NCBI RefSeq assembly: GCF_022808955.1 | Contig: NZ_JAKZEY010000023.1 | Location: 62,001 to 126,000 of the forward strand | Reading direction: 5' to 3' | DNA length: 64,000 nt | Origin: Anaerococcus sp. AGMB09787 | Lineage (GTDB): Bacteria > Bacillota > Clostridia > Tissierellales > Peptoniphilaceae | In this document: piece after piece, positions 1 to 9,520 of the stretch | Layout: every line of letters starts with the position of its first letter | How positions within the stretch are numbered: the stretch's first letter is position 1 | The notes under the pieces: generated by a model | What the model was told of the DNA's origin: nothing | Database searches by the model: none | Seen by the model: the letters and a program-made list of their open reading frames with translations, nothing else | Made by a program: the position numbers and the translations under genes

Positions 1-2294
1 AAGAAGAAAAGCCAGTAGTTCCCTATAAACTAGTAGGAAAAGATCAGGAAGTTCAAGGAGGAATTAAGGATAAAGAATTAGGGGCTTTAGCTATAGAAGG
101 ACTTGGTAATGACTTAGACCTAAAGGATAAGCTAAACCCAGAAACATTATCCAAGCTTCAAGCAGAGTTTGAAAAGGCCAAGGCAGTTTTTGATAAGGCC
201 TATGGGGAATATGAAAAAAATAAAAACCTAGTAGATACTACCTACAAGGAAAAAAGATCTGAACTCGATAAAAAATATAAGGAAATAGAAGAGGGCCAAG
301 CCAAGTTAGACAGGGGATCTTCTGAAATAAAAAAGGCGAAAGACCTCCTAGCTAGTAAGGAAGCCGAGGGCAAGGCTGAGTTAGATCAGGCCTTAGTTGA
401 GATAAATAAGGGCCAAGCAGACCTAGATGAAGGATGGGCATCTTATAATGATGGCTTAAGTCAATTAAACCAAGGAAAAATTGATGGAAGAAATGAATTA
501 AAAGAAGCCTATGATAAGCTTCTAGATGGTCAAGCAGAATTAGAAGAAGCCAAGGAAGAATATAATTCTAAGAAGGATGAGGCAAAGGAAGATATTAAAG
601 AAGGCAAGGAAGAGATAGCAAATTCAAAAGATGCTATACTTAGGCTTCCTGATCCTGAATATGAGGTAGAGAGTATATTCGATAACCAAGGAATTGACAC
701 CTACTATGAAGATTCCTTAAATATCGATAAGCTCTCCAAGGTCTTTCCTGCCTTCTTCTACCTAGTTGCCATGCTTGTAACACTTACAACCATGAAGAGA
801 TACATTGATGAGCAAAGAAATATCAACGGAACCCTCAAGGCTTTGGGATATTCCAACTCTGATATAGCCAATAGATTTTACTTCTATGGACTTGTTCCTA
901 CAATATTGGGGTCAATAATAGGGGCCTTGGCAGGTAGGTTTATCCTCCTAAAGGTCATAGTTGTGGCCTACTCCACTGGCTTTAATGTGGATGGTATCCG
1001 TGTACCAAGTAGTTTGCTTGTTATGGTTGGTTCTATCCTAGTTTCATCACTCCTAATAGGATTTACAGTCTTTATCAGCTCAAGAGATACTGTCAAAGAG
1101 CTACCTGCAAGTTTACTAAGACGTAAGTCTCCAAAGATTGGAGGAAAGATCCTACTCGAAAAAATAGATCCATTATGGAAAAGACTTTCCTTCGTGACCA
1201 AGATTACCTTCAGAAACATCTTTAGGTATAAGTCAAGGATGTTTATGATAATCTTTGGTGTGGCAGGGTGTACTGCCCTAGTATTCTTTGGTTTTGCTAT
1301 GATAGATTCTGTAAAGGATACTTCGATTAAGCAAAACAGCGAGATAAGTAATTACTCAGCAGTTGTTTATCAAAATACCAATTCCTCTGAAGAAGAAAAG
1401 GCAGAGTATAAAAGAGAAATTGATAAGTTTGATAATATAGAAGTATACTACGAAAATGCGACTCTAATTAACGATGACGATGAGAGAGATATAACTATAG
1501 TATCTCCAGAAAATGATAAGGCCATAAAGGACTTTATAGCCCTCCGTACTCCATCCAAGGAAGATTTGGACCTAGCAAGTGTTAAGGCCATTCTAAGTGA
1601 AGGAGTGGCACGTGACCTAGACTTATCAGTTGGGGATGTAATTAGGATTAACCTAGATACTCGTGATATGGACATAGAAATAGGTGGGGTAAATGAAAAC
1701 TATGTAGGTGACTATCTCTACATTTCTAACCCATACTTTAAGGACCTCCTAGGAGAAGAAGTCCCATTAAATGCCAATTTTGTAAATGGGGATGTCGACC
1801 AATTAATCAAGGAGATGAAACAATACGAGGGAACTGGGGCGATTTTAAATACCAAGAGTGCCTATGACTCAATGGATGCCTTGATGGAAAATTTAAACCT
1901 AGTTATGACAGTAATAACCCTCATGTCAGCCATACTAGCTATGGTAGTCCTCTACAATATAACTAGCATAAATATTGGCGAGAGAAGAAGGGAACTTGCT
2001 ACTGTAAAGGTCCTAGGATTTTACCCAAGGGAAGTAACAGCTTATATTTATAGGGAAATATTTACCCTAACTATACTGGGTATCTTTGTTGGCTATATTC
2101 TAGGTTATATGATGTTTAGGTATATCTGTTATGTAGTAGCTCCTGATGGGGTCATGCTATCATACACAGTCCACTCTAAATCCTTTATAATAGGAGCAGG
2201 ACTCACTCTAGCTATTTCAATAATAATCCTAGTGTACTTCAATAACAAACTTAAAAAAATTGATATGGCAGAGGCTATGAGCTCTGGCGATTAA
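1..2294 (+). CDS. FtsX-family ABC transporter permease, 5' end outside window
   Basis: The reading frame is open from the first bases of the window, so the gene begins upstream. About 764 codons are visible. The first 230 residues are a very charged, Lys/Glu/Ala/Gln-rich coiled coil with recurring short Gly-containing turns (QAKLDRG, QADLDEG), which is typical of the long extracytoplasmic insert of large FtsX/MacB-type permeases in Firmicutes. After this come transmembrane segments at about residues 245-275, 295-315 and 335-360, then a second extracellular domain, then a C-terminal FtsX block of three more membrane segments (around VMTVITLMSAILAMVVLYNIT and after). The paired FtsX cores suggest a single-chain permease that works with a separate ATPase, probably encoded just upstream. 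Substrate is unknown. A terminator follows the stop codon. Confidence 0.88.
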   Translation, partial: EEKPVVPYKLVGKDQEVQGGIKDKELGALAIEGLGNDLDLKDKLNPETLSKLQAEFEKAKAVFDKAYGEYEKNKNLVDTTYKEKRSELDKKYKEIEEGQAKLDRGSSEIKKAKDLLASKEAEGKAELDQALVEINKGQADLDEGWASYNDGLSQLNQGKIDGRNELKEAYDKLLDGQAELEEAKEEYNSKKDEAKEDIKEGKEEIANSKDAILRLPDPEYEVESIFDNQGIDTYYEDSLNIDKLSKVFPAFFYLVAMLVTLTTMKRYIDEQRNINGTLKALGYSNSDIANRFYFYGLVPTILGSIIGALAGRFILLKVIVVAYSTGFNVDGIRVPSSLLVMVGSILVSSLLIGFTVFISSRDTVKELPASLLRRKSPKIGGKILLEKIDPLWKRLSFVTKITFRNIFRYKSRMFMIIFGVAGCTALVFFGFAMIDSVKDTSIKQNSEISNYSAVVYQNTNSSEEEKAEYKREIDKFDNIEVYYENATLINDDDERDITIVSPENDKAIKDFIALRTPSKEDLDLASVKAILSEGVARDLDLSVGDVIRINLDTRDMDIEIGGVNENYVGDYLYISNPYFKDLLGEEVPLNANFVNGDVDQLIKEMKQYEGTGAILNTKSAYDSMDALMENLNLVMTVITLMSAILAMVVLYNITSINIGERRRELATVKVLGFYPREVTAYIYREIFTLTILGIFVGYILGYMMFRYICYVVAPDGVMLSYTVHSKSFIIGAGLTLAISIIILVYFNNKLKKIDMAEAMSSGD

Positions 2295-2301
2295 GGCTAA
2301 A

Positions 2302-2332
2302 GGCTATGGGAAATATCTCATAGTCTTTTCTT
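2302..2332 (+). terminator. Intrinsic terminator after the FtsX permease
   Basis: GGCTATG (2302-2308) pairs with CATAGTC (2319-2325, one G-T pair) and is followed by TTTTCTT. Confidence 0.75.
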
Positions 2333-2379
2333 AATTTAAAATAAAGGTAAAATTTGTTATAATTTTATATGAGGTGAAT

Positions 2380-2952
2380 ATGAAAATAATTATGGTAAGA
2401 CACGGCCTAACGACAGCTAATATTGAGGGAAGATTTTCTACCCCAGATACCAAGCTATCTGATAAGGGCCTATATATATTAGATAAAACAAAAACTTTAT
2501 TAAAGGACTACGAAATCTCAAAGGTCTTTACATCTGAGCTTGCTAGGAGTCAAGAAACTGCAAGGCTACTAGGCTTTGATGACTTTACTCCTGATGAGAG
2601 AATAAACGAGATCAATTTTGGATCCTTTAGGGGAAGACTCCTAAAAGAAGTCAGAGAAAATGAGCAGGACTTCTACCAAAGAGAAGGAGCTGACTACTTC
2701 AATACATCTTTTCCTGATGGAGAATCAAGGAGTGATCTAATAGAAAGAGTGGGAGATTTCTTGGATGAAGTGTCAAGGACTTATGAGGGTAACATTCTCT
2801 GCATATCTCACGGGATAGCTATAAGGGCGTCTTTATTTTGGGTCCTAAAAGACCTAGCTAATTGGAATTCTTTTTGGATAGATAACGGAGCTCTTACTGT
2901 ATTTAATATAATAAACGATAAAAGACTAATAGAAAGTGTTAACAAGATATGA
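2380..2952 (+). CDS. Histidine phosphatase family protein (phosphoglycerate mutase-like)
   Basis: A 190-residue protein of the histidine phosphatase superfamily. The N-terminal VRHGLTT carries the catalytic His in the RHG motif, followed by the TSELARSQETARLL segment and a second conserved His in CISHGIAIRAS near the C-terminus. The family removes phosphate from small molecules through a phosphohistidine intermediate; the substrate cannot be told from sequence. I chose ATG at 2380 rather than the GTG at 2374, because GAGGTG at 2371-2376 reads as the ribosome binding site. The stop overlaps the next start (ATGA), so it is translationally coupled to the YhaO-like gene, and the whole block to 7018 is probably one operon. 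Confidence 0.87.
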   Translation: MKIIMVRHGLTTANIEGRFSTPDTKLSDKGLYILDKTKTLLKDYEISKVFTSELARSQETARLLGFDDFTPDERINEINFGSFRGRLLKEVRENEQDFYQREGADYFNTSFPDGESRSDLIERVGDFLDEVSRTYEGNILCISHGIAIRASLFWVLKDLANWNSFWIDNGALTVFNIINDKRLIESVNKI

Positions 2953-3965
2953 AATTTATCCACTTGGCTGATGTCCATCTAGGAGATAAGTTTGATATAA
3001 CTAGCAGCCTTTCTAAGAGGGTGAGGGGGCTTTCTTGGAAGAGTCTTTCCAATATCCTTAATGCGAATAAGGATGTGGACTTTGCCCTTATAGCTGGGGA
3101 TCTTTTTGAGAGGTCTTATTTTTCATCCAAAGACTTTAAAAGGCTCTTTGAAATATTCGAGAGCTTTGGTAAGGATATCTACTATGTAAGTGGCAACCAC
3201 GACTACTTTGATGGTTACACAGATATATTTTTCGCTAATGGACCAGCTAACCTCCATGTATTTCCTAGTGATAGGCTAGGAGTCTATGAGGATAATTCTA
3301 CAAGGATATATGGGATATCCTATAGGGATAGGGTTTTTAACCAAGAAGTTGACCTTGGCATAGACTTGGATAAGAATTTTTTCAATATCCTTCTTATCCA
3401 CAGTGATGTAGGTAGGGAGGGGTCAAAGTATTGTAATTTAAATGAAGAAGACATAATCTCTTCAGACTTTGGTTATATTGCCCTAGGCCATATCCATAAG
3501 GCGCAGGCTATAGCTAAGGCCTTCTATCCTGGAAGCATAGAGCCACATAGCTTTACTGATACTAATAATTATGGCTACATCCGATACGATGATGGGAAAG
3601 TTTCCTTTGTTGATTCATCTATTACCAAATTTGTAGATATGAAAGTCAACTTAAGTGATTTTTCTTCAGCCAAAGACTTATTAGCCGTTGTAAATAATAA
3701 ATTATCCGAGGATAAGAAGAATTTCCTAAGACTTACTATAAGTCTTATGGAGGATATAGACCTAGGTCAACTAAAAAAATATATCGATGCAGACTTTGTA
3801 GAAATCATTAAGAAAGAAGACTTTGATTTTGATAAGATAATCTCCCTCTACCCAAACTCCCTCTTGTCCAAGTATTATGATAAGTTCAAGGGAAAAACTA
3901 GCGAAAAAGACAAGCTTGCGAGGGATATGGGCCTGGATGCCATACTTAGGAGCCGTAATGACTAG
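2949..3965 (+). CDS. SbcD/YhaO-like metallophosphoesterase (DNA exonuclease family)
   Basis: 338 residues with the full calcineurin-like phosphoesterase signature: LADVHLGDKFD near the N-terminus, IAGDLFE, VSGNHDY, LIHSDVG and LGHIHKA, which supply the two-metal centre. The family is the nuclease partner of SbcC/Rad50-type ATPases; B. subtilis YhaO is the closest named relative I recognise. It overlaps the upstream gene by 4 nt and the downstream ATPase by 8 nt, the arrangement expected for a two-subunit complex. The role in DNA end processing is inferred from the family and from the pairing with the next gene. Confidence 0.87.
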   Translation: MKFIHLADVHLGDKFDITSSLSKRVRGLSWKSLSNILNANKDVDFALIAGDLFERSYFSSKDFKRLFEIFESFGKDIYYVSGNHDYFDGYTDIFFANGPANLHVFPSDRLGVYEDNSTRIYGISYRDRVFNQEVDLGIDLDKNFFNILLIHSDVGREGSKYCNLNEEDIISSDFGYIALGHIHKAQAIAKAFYPGSIEPHSFTDTNNYGYIRYDDGKVSFVDSSITKFVDMKVNLSDFSSAKDLLAVVNNKLSEDKKNFLRLTISLMEDIDLGQLKKYIDADFVEIIKKEDFDFDKIISLYPNSLLSKYYDKFKGKTSEKDKLARDMGLDAILRSRND

Positions 3966-5814
3966 GGTTTATATTAAGAGATTAAATATTATATCCTTTG
4001 GGAAGTTTGAAAATCTAATAGTGGACTTTGACTCAGGTTTTAACCTAATATATGGTAAGAATGAAAGTGGAAAATCCACCCTGGCATCTTTTATAGAGGG
4101 GATACTTTATGGCTTTGATGAAGGGAAGACCAAGACTAATTTTTCCTACAAGAAAGAAGCCTACAAGCCCAAACTCTCCTATAGGTATGGAGGATCAGTT
4201 ATTTTTAATAAGGATGGCTATGATATAGAAGTCTCTCGTAATTTTGATGATGGGTCATATAGTATTAGAAATCTTAGCCTAGGAGAAGATATAGAGGGAA
4301 AGAAGAGTAACCTAAATTACCCAGGAGAATACCTCCTAGGTCTAGATTACAGCTTATACAAGGCCTATATTGCAAACTTTACCTTTCAAAAATCAGAAGT
4401 TATGGCCAAGTCCTTGATTTTAGAAAAACTATCTTCTAAGGACATAGACTTTAACTTTTCACCAGTTAGAGCCATAGAATATCTAGAAAAAAAAGACAGT
4501 AACCTAGGAAGTGGAAGGGCCTATACTAGACCCTATGCCAAGACCAAAAAGGAACTAGATGAGGTAAATGATAAGCTCTATGAAATTAATCTAGTTAAGC
4601 AAAGATATTATGAGGACTTCAAAAAACTAAAGGAGAATAAAGATAGGCTAAAGGACTTAGAGGCTTCATACCAAGCTCAAAAGAATAAGGTCGACTACTA
4701 TAGGAATATTAGGGGATCTTCTAACTTTAGAGATTATCAAAAATGGACTAGGGACCTCCAGGCAACTAACGAAGACCTAAAAGAATATAGAGACCTAGTA
4801 GGCCTAGATGATAAGTATTTTGAAGATTTAGAAAAAGAAGTCAAGACTACTAAAGAAGATAAATCTTTGATTGATAAAATCATCCACTATTCTAACTATA
4901 TTTTACTAGGTCTAGTGCCGATACTTGGAATATTAGTCAATAAGTATTTCTTTTTGTTAATAATTCCCATCCTTTATTTGATCATAAGAAATAATAAGGG
5001 AGATTCTAGAGATGCTGATGATATGAGGTTCTATAAGAATAAGAGAGCGAGGTATCTAAAGTATAAGGCAATACTAAAGGAGAAGGAAAAAATTGAGGAA
5101 GTCTTAGCTATTTTAAAAAAACAAGATCTTATCTACGAGGAAAGTCTAATGGGCGAAGAGGTAGACTTTGATGCCTTGGATATAGAAAAAGAGGAGGAGA
5201 GGCTTTATTCTATATTAGAAGATATAAACACTAGTAAAGATAAGATAGCCTCTAGCGAAAAGTCCTTGGTTACTATAGAAGAAAAAATATCTAATGAGCT
5301 AGATATCCTTGATAGAAAAAACCAACTTGAAAAGAGACTTTCAGATATAAAAAGACAAAAAGAATCTATAAGGCTCGCTATTTCCACTATAAAAGAAATT
5401 TGTAAGGAAAACGAGGGAGATATTGGAAAGATTAATCAGAGGGTAAATGACCTAGTTAGGATCCTTTCGAAAGATAAGTATGAAAGTATAATATTTGATA
5501 AAGATTTAAATCCACAGATTAAAAGTAAGGATTCATATTATTTGGACTTAGATCAATTATCAAAGGGTTTTATGGACCAATTATATTTTGCCCTAAAGCT
5601 TAGCCTTAATGATGAGGCTTTTTCTAAGATTTTTATGGTATTTGACGATAGTCTAATTAATTATGATATAGAAAGACTCAGATCTGCTATCTTGTTCTTA
5701 CTAGACACTTCTGAAGATAGACAGGTTATCTACTTTACCTGCCACAAGAGGGAGGAAGAATTTTTATCTTCAGAGGGGATTTCTATTAACTATTTAGATA
5801 TGGAGAAGTTATGA
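3958..5814 (+). CDS. SbcC/YhaN-like AAA ATPase with coiled coil and membrane hairpin
   Basis: 618 residues starting at the ATG at 3958 (MTRVYIKRLNI), which overlaps the previous stop by 8 nt. An upstream in-frame ATG at 3877 lies well inside the yhaO-like gene and gives a prefix without family character. The N-terminal lobe has Walker A GKNESGKST; the C-terminal lobe has the signature-like LSKGFMDQL and Walker B IFMVFDDS. Between them are two coiled-coil arms interrupted by a hydrophobic hairpin (YILLGLVPILGILVNKYFFLL and following), as in YhaN proteins, which suggests membrane attachment. It is short for the family (B. subtilis YhaN is over 900 residues), mainly because the coiled coil is reduced. 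Probably forms an SMC-like nuclease complex with the preceding gene. Confidence 0.85.
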   Translation: MTRVYIKRLNIISFGKFENLIVDFDSGFNLIYGKNESGKSTLASFIEGILYGFDEGKTKTNFSYKKEAYKPKLSYRYGGSVIFNKDGYDIEVSRNFDDGSYSIRNLSLGEDIEGKKSNLNYPGEYLLGLDYSLYKAYIANFTFQKSEVMAKSLILEKLSSKDIDFNFSPVRAIEYLEKKDSNLGSGRAYTRPYAKTKKELDEVNDKLYEINLVKQRYYEDFKKLKENKDRLKDLEASYQAQKNKVDYYRNIRGSSNFRDYQKWTRDLQATNEDLKEYRDLVGLDDKYFEDLEKEVKTTKEDKSLIDKIIHYSNYILLGLVPILGILVNKYFFLLIIPILYLIIRNNKGDSRDADDMRFYKNKRARYLKYKAILKEKEKIEEVLAILKKQDLIYEESLMGEEVDFDALDIEKEEERLYSILEDINTSKDKIASSEKSLVTIEEKISNELDILDRKNQLEKRLSDIKRQKESIRLAISTIKEICKENEGDIGKINQRVNDLVRILSKDKYESIIFDKDLNPQIKSKDSYYLDLDQLSKGFMDQLYFALKLSLNDEAFSKIFMVFDDSLINYDIERLRSAILFLLDTSEDRQVIYFTCHKREEEFLSSEGISINYLDMEKL

Positions 5815-6488
5815 TATATGCACTAGGAGATTTACATTTAGATTATACAGGTGAAAAATCCATGGAAGTATTCGGCGAGGGGTGGAGCAATTACCAGGAA
5901 AGAATCTTCACAAATTGGAATGAGATAGTAAGTGAGGAGGATACTGTCCTAATCCCTGGTGATATTAGCTGGGCGATGGATCTAAAGACGGCCCTAGTAG
6001 ACCTAGAAAAGATTGATAAATTAAATGGTTCAAAAATCTTGATGAGGGGTAACCACGATTATTGGTGGGCATCCCTAAAGAAGATGGAAGCCCTTGATCT
6101 AAGGACCATGTCCTTCTTACAAAACAATTCATTTGAAGCCGAAGGCTATGGTATATGTGGGACACGTGGATGGATAGCCAAGGACAGCAATGATTTTAGT
6201 GACCATGATCTTAAAATATATACAAGGGAACTTATTAGACTTGAAAATTCTCTAAAGGCTAGTAAAAATAATATGAGAATAGTCATGTTACACTACCCAC
6301 CCCTAAATGCTGATGGAAGCTTTAATGACTTTTTTGATCTTTGTAAAGACTATGGGGTGAGTAAGTTGATATATGGCCATCTCCATGGAATAGGACATAA
6401 GTTAATTAAGGAAGGAAATATTGAAGGGGTCGAAGTAGCCTGTGTTGCAGGAGACTATATCGACTTCAAACCAATAAGGATTGTATAA
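5811..6488 (+). CDS. Metallophosphoesterase (COG1768-like)
   Basis: 225 residues with a second, distinct calcineurin-like fold: ALGDLHLD, IPGDISWAMD, LMRGNHDYWW, MLHYPPL and YGHLHGIGH give all metal ligands. The GDISWAMD variant is typical of the small stand-alone phosphoesterases of Firmicutes, whose substrate is not known. The start ATG overlaps the previous stop (ATGA), so it is coupled to the YhaO/YhaN-like pair. It is not an exonuclease subunit by sequence, since it lacks the C-terminal capping domain of SbcD. Confidence 0.82.
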   Translation: MIYALGDLHLDYTGEKSMEVFGEGWSNYQERIFTNWNEIVSEEDTVLIPGDISWAMDLKTALVDLEKIDKLNGSKILMRGNHDYWWASLKKMEALDLRTMSFLQNNSFEAEGYGICGTRGWIAKDSNDFSDHDLKIYTRELIRLENSLKASKNNMRIVMLHYPPLNADGSFNDFFDLCKDYGVSKLIYGHLHGIGHKLIKEGNIEGVEVACVAGDYIDFKPIRIV

Positions 6489-7018
6489 TGCAAAGAGAAA
6501 TTGAAGTAAAAGTTTTAAATATTGATATTGATGAAATGAAGGAAAAACTTGAAAGTCATGGGGCCAAGCTTATTAACCATGAATTTCAAAAAAATTATAC
6601 CTTTAAACCAGCTGGCGATAAGGGCTTTGACAATGGTTACCTAAGACTCAGGGAAACAACCTACGAAGACAAGGCCCATAAGGATAGGGAGCTTACCTTC
6701 AAGGAAGTTAAGGAAGTAAATGATGTTAGGATCAATAACGAATACACAGTAAATATTGATTCTGTAACCATGATGATTAAAATTTTTCAATTCTTAGGGG
6801 TTGAGCTTGAATACGAAGGCCACAAGGAGAGAATATCTTATTCCTACAAGGGTCAAAGATTTGATATAGACATTTGGGATGATAAGACCTACCCTGACCC
6901 ATATATGGAAATAGAGTTTACCAACCAAAGTAAAATTGATGAAATTATAGATGACCTAGATATTGATAGGTCAAATGTTACAAATAAGTCAATAACTGAG
7001 CTTAGAGAAAGCTTATAA
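6488..7018 (+). CDS. CYTH domain protein (class IV adenylate cyclase / triphosphatase family)
   Basis: 176 residues. The N-terminal REIEVKV is the ExExK signature of the CYTH triphosphate tunnel, and the chain continues with alternating acidic and basic strands (LRLRETTYEDK, ELTFKEVKEV, DIDIWDDKTYPDPYMEIEF) that form the barrel. Members hydrolyse inorganic triphosphate or thiamine triphosphate, or cyclise ATP; sequence alone does not separate these, and simple inorganic triphosphatase activity is common in bacteria. The start ATG shares one base with the preceding stop. Last gene of the coupled run that begins at 2380. Confidence 0.82.
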   Translation: MQREIEVKVLNIDIDEMKEKLESHGAKLINHEFQKNYTFKPAGDKGFDNGYLRLRETTYEDKAHKDRELTFKEVKEVNDVRINNEYTVNIDSVTMMIKIFQFLGVELEYEGHKERISYSYKGQRFDIDIWDDKTYPDPYMEIEFTNQSKIDEIIDDLDIDRSNVTNKSITELRESL

Positions 7019-7075
7019 ATTATAGGCAAGATAAGTTATTGGATGGGGTAGAAGTAAATTATTTAGGAATTTATT

Positions 7076-7792
7076 ATGAGTAATATGAAAAAGAAAAAAG
7101 GCTTATTTAAAAACATATTAATTAATTTTACCCTACTTCTTTGCTTATTTGCTTTTCTAACCATAAATAGGGTCCTTGGTTCAGAAAGTAAAAGGGACTT
7201 GATGTACTATGGTCTTGAAAAGATAAACCGTAAGACCTTTGAGCTTTATGATATGAAGAAATTAAGATTTGAGAAACTTAGGAAAGATCTGGACCAAGCA
7301 CGCCAAAGTTCTATGAACCATGTATCTAAGGACTCAGATTTTTACCTGTTAAAGCCTACTCCCTTTACCGTTGAGGAATTAGACAGCGCTCTTATAGGTA
7401 CTGGTCTTGAAGGTCTGGGTAAGGATTTCAAAGAAGCTGAAGAAAAATTTGGGGTAAACGCCATCCTTCTAATGGCAATGGCAAAGCATGAAACTGGCAA
7501 TGGAACAAGTGAGCTTTTTAAAGACAAGAACAATCTTTTTGGCTTTAATGCCTACGATGACGACCCATACAACAAGGCTACACATTTTAATAGTCCAGGG
7601 GAGTCAATAAATACAGTCGCAGACCACCTAAAGAAGGAATACCTAGCAAAGGATGGAGACTATTATAAGGGGGTTAGCCCTGATGCTATAGGTAAGTCCT
7701 ATGCTACAGATCCTGACTGGGCCTCCAAAGTTTCTAATATGATGGAAGAAGTAGCTTCTAATATGATAAGTGAATATGAAAGATTAAAGTAA
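7076..7792 (+). CDS. Membrane-anchored glucosaminidase-domain protein (cell wall hydrolase)
   Basis: 238 residues. A basic start (NMKKKKGLFKN) is followed by one hydrophobic segment (ILINFTLLLCLFAFLTI), giving a signal anchor with the rest outside the cell. A short helical linker leads to a mannosyl-glycoprotein endo-beta-N-acetylglucosaminidase-type domain from about residue 110: LLMAMAKHETGNGTSELFKDKNNLFGFNAYDDDPYNKA contains the catalytic Glu (HETGNGTS) and the NNLFG motif of the family. It should cleave between GlcNAc and MurNAc of peptidoglycan, but has no SH3 or LysM binding repeats, so anchoring may supply the targeting. It stands 57 nt after the CYTH gene with a weak binding site (AGGAA). 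Confidence 0.83.
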   Translation: MSNMKKKKGLFKNILINFTLLLCLFAFLTINRVLGSESKRDLMYYGLEKINRKTFELYDMKKLRFEKLRKDLDQARQSSMNHVSKDSDFYLLKPTPFTVEELDSALIGTGLEGLGKDFKEAEEKFGVNAILLMAMAKHETGNGTSELFKDKNNLFGFNAYDDDPYNKATHFNSPGESINTVADHLKKEYLAKDGDYYKGVSPDAIGKSYATDPDWASKVSNMMEEVASNMISEYERLK

Positions 7793-7818
7793 GCTTAATT
7801 ATTAGGCTTTCTTTTTTT
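7789..7818 (+). terminator. Weak intrinsic terminator
   Basis: A short imperfect stem (AAGC with GCTT around an A/T loop) next to the stop codon is followed by a run of seven T. Confidence 0.5.
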
Positions 7819-7857
7819 ATATAAGCTAATAAGTATAATGATTTAAAGGAGATTAGC

Positions 7858-9513
7858 ATGAGTACAAGAGATTATTTACAAGGAAAATCAATAGATGGAT
7901 ACGAATTTTTCGGAGCCCACAAAAAGGATAAGGGTTATATATTTAGAGTCTTAGCTCCAGAAGCTGAGGAGGTTTTTCTAATAGGAGACTTTAATGACTG
8001 GGAAAAAACTCCTATGAGAAGGTATAAGACTGGAGTATTTTCTCTTACAGATAACAAGGCAAAGGTAGGGGACCGCTACCAATATTTGATAAAAACAGAT
8101 AAGGAAGAGGTAAAAAAAATAGACCCCTTCTCTAGGTCTGTAATCTATGAAGATGATTCTTCTGAAATAATTGATGATACTTATAAATTTAAAAATAAAA
8201 AAATAAAGGAAGTTCCTAAGAACATCCTCCAAGTTCATCTTGGTTCTCTTTTTAAACAAGATAAGGATTCTAAGACTATTTTTGATGAACTTATAAAATA
8301 TGCCAAGAATTTTAATTATACCACAATCTACCTAATGCCTATTAATGAATACCAAAATTATAAGTCTATGGGCTATGCTCCCCTTACTTTATTTTCTTAT
8401 TCCAAGAGATATGGCTCTATAAAAGACTTTAAAAACTTTGTTGATAAGGCGCATAAAAATAATATCGGAGTCATTGCTGAAATTGATATTAGCGAATTTG
8501 ATGGAGATAAGAAGGGGCTAATTAACTTTGATGGGTCAGATATATACAATTATCAATATGATGATATACTATACAACAATTATGGGTCAGTTAACTTCGA
8601 TATAAGTGAAGACACAGCCAAATCATATGTAAAATCTGCTATAGGTATGTACTTGGATGACTATAAGCTTGATGGGGTAAGCTTTCCGGATATAGATAAT
8701 GTCATTTACTGGCAAGGAGAAAGTACTAGGGGAATAAATAACAAGTGGTTCGATTTTCTTAAAGAGCTAATTGAGCTAATAAGGGATAAAAAAAGCTTGT
8801 CCCTTGCAAGTTTTAATTGTTATAGTGGCGATATTGACCTAGAATTCGATATGATCTTTGATAATAGGTCAAAGACCCTAGTTAATTTAATAAACGACCT
8901 ACCAATAAACAGGGAAAATTATAAGAACCATATCTATAATATCCTAGAAAACTCTTCAAGTGAGAATATCCTTGGCTTTTCCTTTGCCGATTCAACCACA
9001 AATGAAGCAAGCCTTGCTATGAAGATATATTCAGATGGCAAAAAAGCCAAACAAGAAAAGGGACTTTTGACATTCTTGTACACCCTAAAATCCCCTAAAA
9101 TCCTCTTTATGGGAGATGATAGAGGAGACCTCAAAACATTCTCAATCTACGAGGCCTTTGATCCAAATAATATCGAAAATAGCTTGGAAGATGTAGAATC
9201 CTACTACAAGGACCTAACCAGCCTATTCCTAGCAAGTAAGGCCCTAAATAATAGGGAAAGTAGCCTAGAGCTTTTAGATATAGAAGGTTACAGCCTATAT
9301 GCCTACAAGAGAGCATACAAAAATGAAGAATATCTAGTCATAATCAACTTCACAGATATAGACTACCAAATCAAAAGTCCATACAATCTAGAAGAGGTAT
9401 TAAACATCGATGACTTAAAATACCATGGATCTGGCAATATCAATGGAAAAGTCACTAAGGGAGAAGAAATAAATATAGAAGCCTTTGGGGCAGGAATTTT
9501 TGAAATTTTATAA
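7858..9513 (+). CDS. GlgB-like glycoside hydrolase 13 homologue lacking the catalytic triad
   Basis: 551 residues with the domain order of a glycogen branching enzyme: an N-terminal CBM48-like module (FRVLAPEAEEVFLIGDFNDW, about residues 30-48), a central TIM barrel and a C-terminal beta domain. Long stretches align with GlgB (SKRYGSIKDFKNFVDKAHKN; SPKILFMGDD). The catalytic regions do not. Region II, GLRVDAV in the family, reads GVSFPDI (about 272-279), so the Arg and the nucleophile Asp are replaced by Ser and Pro. Region III (AEES) reads ASFN. Region IV (SHDE) reads SFAD. Region I is also altered (EIDISEF). The frame is intact and codon use is like the neighbours, so it looks like a maintained pseudoenzyme, perhaps a glucan-binding protein. 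It has its own good binding site (AAAGGAG) and no other glycogen gene is nearby. Confidence 0.8.
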   Translation: MSTRDYLQGKSIDGYEFFGAHKKDKGYIFRVLAPEAEEVFLIGDFNDWEKTPMRRYKTGVFSLTDNKAKVGDRYQYLIKTDKEEVKKIDPFSRSVIYEDDSSEIIDDTYKFKNKKIKEVPKNILQVHLGSLFKQDKDSKTIFDELIKYAKNFNYTTIYLMPINEYQNYKSMGYAPLTLFSYSKRYGSIKDFKNFVDKAHKNNIGVIAEIDISEFDGDKKGLINFDGSDIYNYQYDDILYNNYGSVNFDISEDTAKSYVKSAIGMYLDDYKLDGVSFPDIDNVIYWQGESTRGINNKWFDFLKELIELIRDKKSLSLASFNCYSGDIDLEFDMIFDNRSKTLVNLINDLPINRENYKNHIYNILENSSSENILGFSFADSTTNEASLAMKIYSDGKKAKQEKGLLTFLYTLKSPKILFMGDDRGDLKTFSIYEAFDPNNIENSLEDVESYYKDLTSLFLASKALNNRESSLELLDIEGYSLYAYKRAYKNEEYLVIINFTDIDYQIKSPYNLEEVLNIDDLKYHGSGNINGKVTKGEEINIEAFGAGIFEIL

Positions 9514-9520
9514 TAAAAAG

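Noticed and set aside
3877-3957. Upstream start for the SbcC-like ATPase
   Set aside because: The added 27 residues overlap the previous gene and do not resemble the family; the ATG at 3958 begins the conserved strand.
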